Source of the DNA: Candidatus Competibacteraceae bacterium
GTDB taxonomy: Bacteria; Pseudomonadota; Gammaproteobacteria; Competibacterales; Competibacteraceae
Assembly: GCA_020445005.1 (NCBI GenBank)
Contig: JAGRHM010000459.1
Coordinates: 1-8,797 of the forward strand
Direction of reading: 5' to 3'
Length of the DNA stretch: 8,797 nt
Shown: one piece after another, positions 5,914-8,797 of the stretch
Layout of the letters: the number at the start of each line of letters is the position of its first letter
Numbering within the stretch: the first letter of the stretch is position 1
Program-made: the position numbers and the translations under genes
Notes under the pieces: model-generated
Told to the model about the DNA's origin: nothing
The model's database searches: none
Seen by the model: the letters and a program-made list of their open reading frames with translations, nothing else

Positions 5914-7219
5914 GGCGGCTTCTGGCGGATGAAGATGGGTTATTGATCAGGGCCAGCAAAGCGTCCCGGGTTATCTTGCCGGTTTCGTTGCGCGGCAGTT
6001 CAGCAACCCGAATCAGCGGTCGCGGCAAAAACACGGGGTCGAGGCGTTCGGCCAGCGCCGCCAACAGTTGTCGTTCACTCAATTTCGGCGCCACCACCAC
6101 CGCCGCCAGACGTTGCATCGCCATCGTGGTCTCGTCCGGCAAAACGAAAACGCCTTCCGCAACGCCGTCGATTTGATTGATCTGATGATTAAGGTAGGCC
6201 AGCGAACTGCGCTTACCCGCTAGATTAATCAAATCTTCATGACGACCGAGCAGACGGAATCGGTTCTCGCTACAAACCTCGATGACATCGCTCAATGGCG
6301 TGGGTTCCGGTAAATGCGCGCCCGACAGGCAATGCCCGGCCAACTGAAAACCATCGTAGAGCAGCCAATGCTCACCTTCCAGGGTGCGGCGACTGGCGAT
6401 GGAGCCGGCCTCAGTGCATCCATAGATTTCGAGAACCGGAGCGTTAAAGATCTGCTCGGCCCGCTCAGCGAGATGCAGCGACAACGGTGCGGTTGCTGAA
6501 ATCACAAAAGCGAGTTCTGGCCAGGTCAGTTGCGCCTCGACGCAAGCCCGTAAATGAACCGGCGTGGTGATTAACACGCGGGACGGTAACGCATCAGCCA
6601 GGGCAGCGCGCACATCCTCGGGAAAGAAGGGACGACTGGCGTGGACGCATACGCCACTCAACAAAGGAGCCATAATAGAGGTTTCCAGCCCGTACATGTG
6701 CTGAGGTGGCACCGTCGCAATCACGGTCGACCCTGCTTTGAAGCCAAAGCGCTGGCGAGCCTGTTGGGCGCCGCTAACCAGTTCCCCCCAATACTTGAGG
6801 TTCGGCTTGGCGCGACCGGTGCTGCCGGAAGTAAAGGCAACGGCCATCAGATGATCGACCGGCAGTGCAGGCGCCGACGGCGGCGCATTATCCGCAACCC
6901 CGGCGGCTACCCACTCCTCGATATCCTGGTCGGTGACCGATCGACTGTCGGGATAGTCTTCCGCAAGTTGTTGTAAGTGCAGAGTAGCCCGACTGGAGGG
7001 CAGCAGGTTAGTTTGACCATTGACGCCCACGGCTGCGAACGCGGCCAGAAACCGGTAACGGTCTTCGCACAGATTCACGATAAAACGCGCAGCAGGCAAC
7101 TGGCGGGCAATGCATGCGATATCGCCCAGAAACCGGGCGCGGCTGACGACACGATCCCGCCAACAGGCAATCGGGGAATCCATAACGCCTGATGACAGTA
7201 AGGGCAATTTGGCTGGCAT
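5906..7219 (-). CDS. AMP-forming acyl/aryl ligase (ApeH-like acyl-CoA synthetase)
   Basis: This 437-residue member of the ANL superfamily is at the short end of the family's usual 450-550. Motifs in order: AFTSGSTGRAK (128-138, ATP phosphate loop), IYGCTEAGS (265-273, core A5), GRHEDLINLAGKR (325-337, hinge and A8) and NETGKI with the catalytic Lys415 (A10). It should activate a carboxylic acid with ATP and pass it to CoA or an acyl carrier protein. The N-terminus LPLLSSG... resembles ligases of aryl-polyene clusters, where the enzyme loads the aromatic starter; the true substrate is not readable. I chose ATG 7219 because it retains LPLL, though no clear Shine-Dalgarno precedes it; ATG 7183 (weak AGGCG upstream) is the alternative, and a TTG at 7297 is unlikely. 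It is first of the minus-strand block and divergent from the DUF2970 gene. A weak TAAAAT -10 candidate lies at 7240-7245 without a convincing -35. Confidence 0.88.
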   Translation of the reverse strand: MPAKLPLLSSGVMDSPIACWRDRVVSRARFLGDIACIARQLPAARFIVNLCEDRYRFLAAFAAVGVNGQTNLLPSSRATLHLQQLAEDYPDSRSVTDQDIEEWVAAGVADNAPPSAPALPVDHLMAVAFTSGSTGRAKPNLKYWGELVSGAQQARQRFGFKAGSTVIATVPPQHMYGLETSIMAPLLSGVCVHASRPFFPEDVRAALADALPSRVLITTPVHLRACVEAQLTWPELAFVISATAPLSLHLAERAEQIFNAPVLEIYGCTEAGSIASRRTLEGEHWLLYDGFQLAGHCLSGAHLPEPTPLSDVIEVCSENRFRLLGRHEDLINLAGKRSSLAYLNHQINQIDGVAEGVFVLPDETTMAMQRLAAVVVAPKLSERQLLAALAERLDPVFLPRPLIRVAELPRNETGKITRDALLALINNPSSSARSRHD

Positions 7220-7244
7220 AATGGCAAAATGGCTTGGCAATTTT
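7203..7244. repeat. TGGC-rich direct repeats at the ligase start
   Basis: GGCAATTT occurs at 7203-7210 and 7237-7244, and between them TGGC starts at 7210, 7214, 7222, 7230 and 7235. The cluster covers the proposed ligase start codon and leader. It may be chance or a protein-binding or translation-affecting site; the sequence does not decide. Confidence 0.3.
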
Positions 7245-7299
7245 AAAAAGCCGATGGGAACCTTGATGAAAGCGCCTGTTTTACCCGAACAACACAACA

Positions 7300-7318
7300 G
7301 GTCACATCATCATTGACC
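7300..7318. promoter_or_regulatory. GGTCA-N9-TGACC inverted repeat in the divergent region
   Basis: GGTCA (7300-7304) and TGACC (7314-7318) are perfect inverted half-sites separated by CATCATCAT. The site lies between the divergent ligase and DUF2970 starts, a usual place for an operator of a dimeric regulator. The rest of the 134-bp region (7220-7353) shows no promoter I would trust on either strand. No regulator gene is in the window. Confidence 0.35.
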
Positions 7319-7353
7319 GTTTAATTTACCAGAGTTTGCCCGAGAGAAACCCT

Positions 7354-7599
7354 ATGTCCTCCAAACCAGAGCACGATGATTCCAATCTTCCACCCACCCG
7401 TCGTTCGCCTAGACCGCTGAGCATCATCCTTAGCGTACTAGCCGCTTTTTTCGGAGTGCAAAGCGAGAAAAACCGCACGCGGGATTTTCAGCAGGGCCGC
7501 CCGATTCATTACATCCTGGTCGGATTAATCATGACCCTGCTGTTTATCCTGGCGGTGTTAGTCGCCGTTAAACTGGCATTGCGCTCCGCGGGCGTCTAG
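7354..7599 (+). CDS. DUF2970 family small membrane protein
   Basis: This is an 81-residue protein. A polar N-terminus (1-20) is followed by the DUF2970 signature: SVLAAFFGVQSEKN at 27-40, RDFQQGRP at 43-50, then one transmembrane helix at about 51-76 (IHYILVGLIMTLLFILAVLV). The family is found in proteobacteria and has no known function; it is expected in the inner membrane. The ATG at 7354 has GAGAG (7342-7346) 7 nt upstream; an in-frame TTG at 7336 would add six residues before the conserved part and is less likely. It is divergent from the ligase and 73 nt upstream of the lysozyme-family gene. Confidence 0.9.
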   Translation: MSSKPEHDDSNLPPTRRSPRPLSIILSVLAAFFGVQSEKNRTRDFQQGRPIHYILVGLIMTLLFILAVLVAVKLALRSAGV

Positions 7600-7618
7600 G
7601 CTCAAGCCGACCTGACTG

Positions 7619-7634
7619 GAAGAGCAATCTCTTC
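7619..7634 (+). other. Short hairpin after the DUF2970 gene
   Basis: GAAGAG (7619-7624), loop CAAT and CTCTTC (7629-7634) form a perfect 6-bp stem 19 nt after the DUF2970 stop. The following bases GCTACCTGCAACC lack a T-run, so intrinsic termination is doubtful; partial attenuation or transcript-end protection is possible. Confidence 0.3.
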
Positions 7635-7672
7635 TGCTACCTGCAACCAACCTCTTAGAATGAGATTTGATC

Positions 7673-8470
7673 ATGAGCCGCATCACGCTGACCGATGAAT
7701 TGCGCCAAAACTATCAGCAGTTATTCGCGACCTGCGTGGTTCACCCGGAACGAGCTGCCGAGGTGGACGAAATTACGAACGCCCTGGTAATGGAACGCGC
7801 GCGCTATCAAATCGTGGGTGAGCGGCTGAATATACCCTGGTTTGTCGTCGCCGTACTGCATGACGCTGATGCGGGTCGCGATTTCAACGTACACTTGCAT
7901 AACGGCGATCCACTGACCGAACGTACCCGGCACCTGCCGGATGGGCACCCCCTCGAAGGCGAACCGCCTTTTTGCTGGGAGGACAGCGCCGTTGATGCTT
8001 TACGGTTATATCACTTTGATCTTTGCCAAGAGTGGGGCATCGCTGGCATCCTGTTCCTGCTGGAAGGACGGGGCGGTTGGGGTTACCGCTTGCACCACCC
8101 TGAAGTTCTCTCACCCTATCTATGGAATTACTCAACGCACTACACCCAGGGCAAGTACGTCACCGACGACACTTGGAGCGAGACTGGCGTTGCCCAGCGT
8201 TGCGGCGCGGCGGTGCTGTTGCGACGCCTGGCGGAATGCGGCCTGATCGTATTCGATCACCCAGAGGAAGAGCCGGATTGGCCATTGCTACGTTATGATG
8301 AGAGCGTCGTCTCGCCCTGGATTGAAGCGATGCAACGCTTCATGAACACCCTGCCAGGAATCTACGTGAAAGTGGATGGTTGCGCCGGGCCGCATGCCTC
8401 CAAGGCGTTTCATCGGCTTACCGGGGTGTATTTGACCGGTGATCCACGCGCCAGCGATCAGGAAGCCTGA
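7673..8470 (+). CDS. Lysozyme-family protein with peptidoglycan-binding-like tail (COG5526-like)
   Basis: This 265-residue protein resembles the COG5526 lysozyme family (muramidase-like). Key stretches are FVVAVLHDADAGRDFNVHLH and NGDPLTERT at about 57-85, CWEDSAVDAL (101-110), GIAGILFLLEGRGGWGYR (122-139), SPYLWNYSTHYTQGKYV (147-163) and CGAAVLLRRL (177-186). The C-terminus, VDGCAGPHASKAFHRLTG (234-251), looks like the peptidoglycan-binding tail of such proteins. Asp66 occupies the position where I recall a catalytic Glu in relatives (HxxES-type motif), so cleaving activity may be altered or lost. There is no signal peptide, so it is cytoplasmic unless exported by another route. The ATG at 7673 has a GAATGAG stretch 8 nt upstream; the TTG at 7667 is less likely. 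It lies between DUF2970 and a sensor gene. Role unproven: wall turnover, a domesticated phage lysozyme, or a binding-only protein. Confidence 0.75.
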   Translation: MSRITLTDELRQNYQQLFATCVVHPERAAEVDEITNALVMERARYQIVGERLNIPWFVVAVLHDADAGRDFNVHLHNGDPLTERTRHLPDGHPLEGEPPFCWEDSAVDALRLYHFDLCQEWGIAGILFLLEGRGGWGYRLHHPEVLSPYLWNYSTHYTQGKYVTDDTWSETGVAQRCGAAVLLRRLAECGLIVFDHPEEEPDWPLLRYDESVVSPWIEAMQRFMNTLPGIYVKVDGCAGPHASKAFHRLTGVYLTGDPRASDQEA

Positions 8471-8493
8471 CTGAATCCAAAGAACTTACTGCC

Positions 8494-8797
8494 ATGCGGA
8501 CGCTGCTGTTGCTGTTGCTGTTCTGGCTACTGTGTGGGTTGATGACGGCGGAGACTGGCCACTCAGCGCATGCGCCGCCGACTGTTCTATCCGACTCTCT
8601 GATTCCGCCCAAGCGCCTGTTGATTCTGCACTCTTATCACCAGGGATTAAACTGGACCGACGCCATCCAAGCCGGCATCCTGGAATCACTGGCCGCTGGC
8701 GGCCAACGTTACGAGGTCTACACCGAGTATCTGGATTCGCTACGCTTCCCTCAGCCATTGCAAAATGGCTTCGCCAACATGCGAATTCACCTCCAGG
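8494..8797 (+). CDS. Exported sensor protein with ABC-substrate-binding-like domain, N-terminal part
   Basis: The frame opens at ATG 8494, 23 nt after the lysozyme-family stop, and runs without stop to the right edge, giving 101 codons. It starts with a signal peptide or membrane anchor, MRTLLLLLLFWLLCGLMTA, ending near SAHA. It continues with KRLLILHSYHQGLNWTDAI, GILESLAAGGQ and YTEYLDSLRFPQ. The pattern of LILHSYH, then WTDAI, then EYLDS is typical of the periplasmic ABC-substrate-binding-like domain at the front of many histidine kinases and GGDEF/EAL proteins; free transporter-linked binding proteins share it. Which output domain follows cannot be seen. The Shine-Dalgarno is weak (AAAGAA, 11 nt upstream), so translation may be coupled to the preceding gene. 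A GCTGTT hexamer repeated three times (8505-8522) encodes part of the leucine run. Confidence 0.75.
   Translation, partial: MRTLLLLLLFWLLCGLMTAETGHSAHAPPTVLSDSLIPPKRLLILHSYHQGLNWTDAIQAGILESLAAGGQRYEVYTEYLDSLRFPQPLQNGFANMRIHLQ

Noticed and set aside
7220..7297. Longer ligase start at TTG 7297
   Set aside because: It is a non-ATG start, adds residues not expected in the family and shows no ribosome site.
7300..7340. TTGACC (7313-7318) as a -35 box for DUF2970
   Set aside because: No acceptable -10 box lies about 17 bp downstream; the position would fall on the ribosome site.
7619..7640. Intrinsic terminator after DUF2970
   Set aside because: The stem is only 6 bp, AT/GC mixed, and no T-run follows.
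8505..8522. GCTGTT x3 as a phase-variation tract
   Set aside because: A hexamer changes length in frame, only three copies are present, and leucine runs in signal peptides commonly produce such repeats.

Overview
The window (8797 bp) looks like chromosomal DNA of a Gram-negative gammaproteobacterium or a close relative. Supporting signs are an OmpA-type peptidoglycan-binding protein, a lipoprotein with outer-membrane sorting character, a DUF2970 membrane protein (a proteobacterial family) and GC-rich coding sequence. Competibacter- or Thiotrichales-like bacteria would fit the mix of envelope genes, but this is inference from gene content. The DNA is almost fully coding; I see no rRNA, tRNA, CRISPR array, insertion sequence or phage integration gene.

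Left and centre (1-7219) is one co-directional block on the minus strand. In transcription order it encodes: an AMP-forming acyl/aryl ligase (7219-5906); a small hotdog-fold dehydratase (5913-5605) overlapping it by 8 nt; a class I SAM methyltransferase (5568-4384); an OmpA-family protein (4357-3629); a large TPR-CHAT lipoprotein with a caspase-like His/Cys pair (3574-572); and the N-terminus of an exported protein made of tandem Big_9/cadherin-like repeats (498-1, running off the left edge). The gaps are -8, 36, 26, 54 and 73 nt, so one operon, or two tightly packed ones, is plausible.

Right (7354-8797) is transcribed the opposite way. It holds a small DUF2970 membrane protein, a lysozyme-family (COG5526-like) protein with a peptidoglycan-binding-like tail, and the start of an exported sensor protein with an ABC-substrate-binding-like domain, cut by the right edge. 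The 134-bp divergent region between the halves carries a GGTCA-N9-TGACC inverted repeat.

How the genes may work together: the ligase and dehydratase resemble the ApeH/ApeI pair of aryl-polyene pathways, but no ketosynthase, ketoreductase or acyl carrier protein is visible here. With the methyltransferase they could activate and modify an acyl or aryl group. The OmpA, TPR-CHAT and repeat proteins form an envelope module: a peptidoglycan anchor, an outer-membrane lipoprotein protease candidate and a large surface protein that could be its partner or substrate. The link between the two modules is inferred only from direction and spacing and is the most interesting question in the window.
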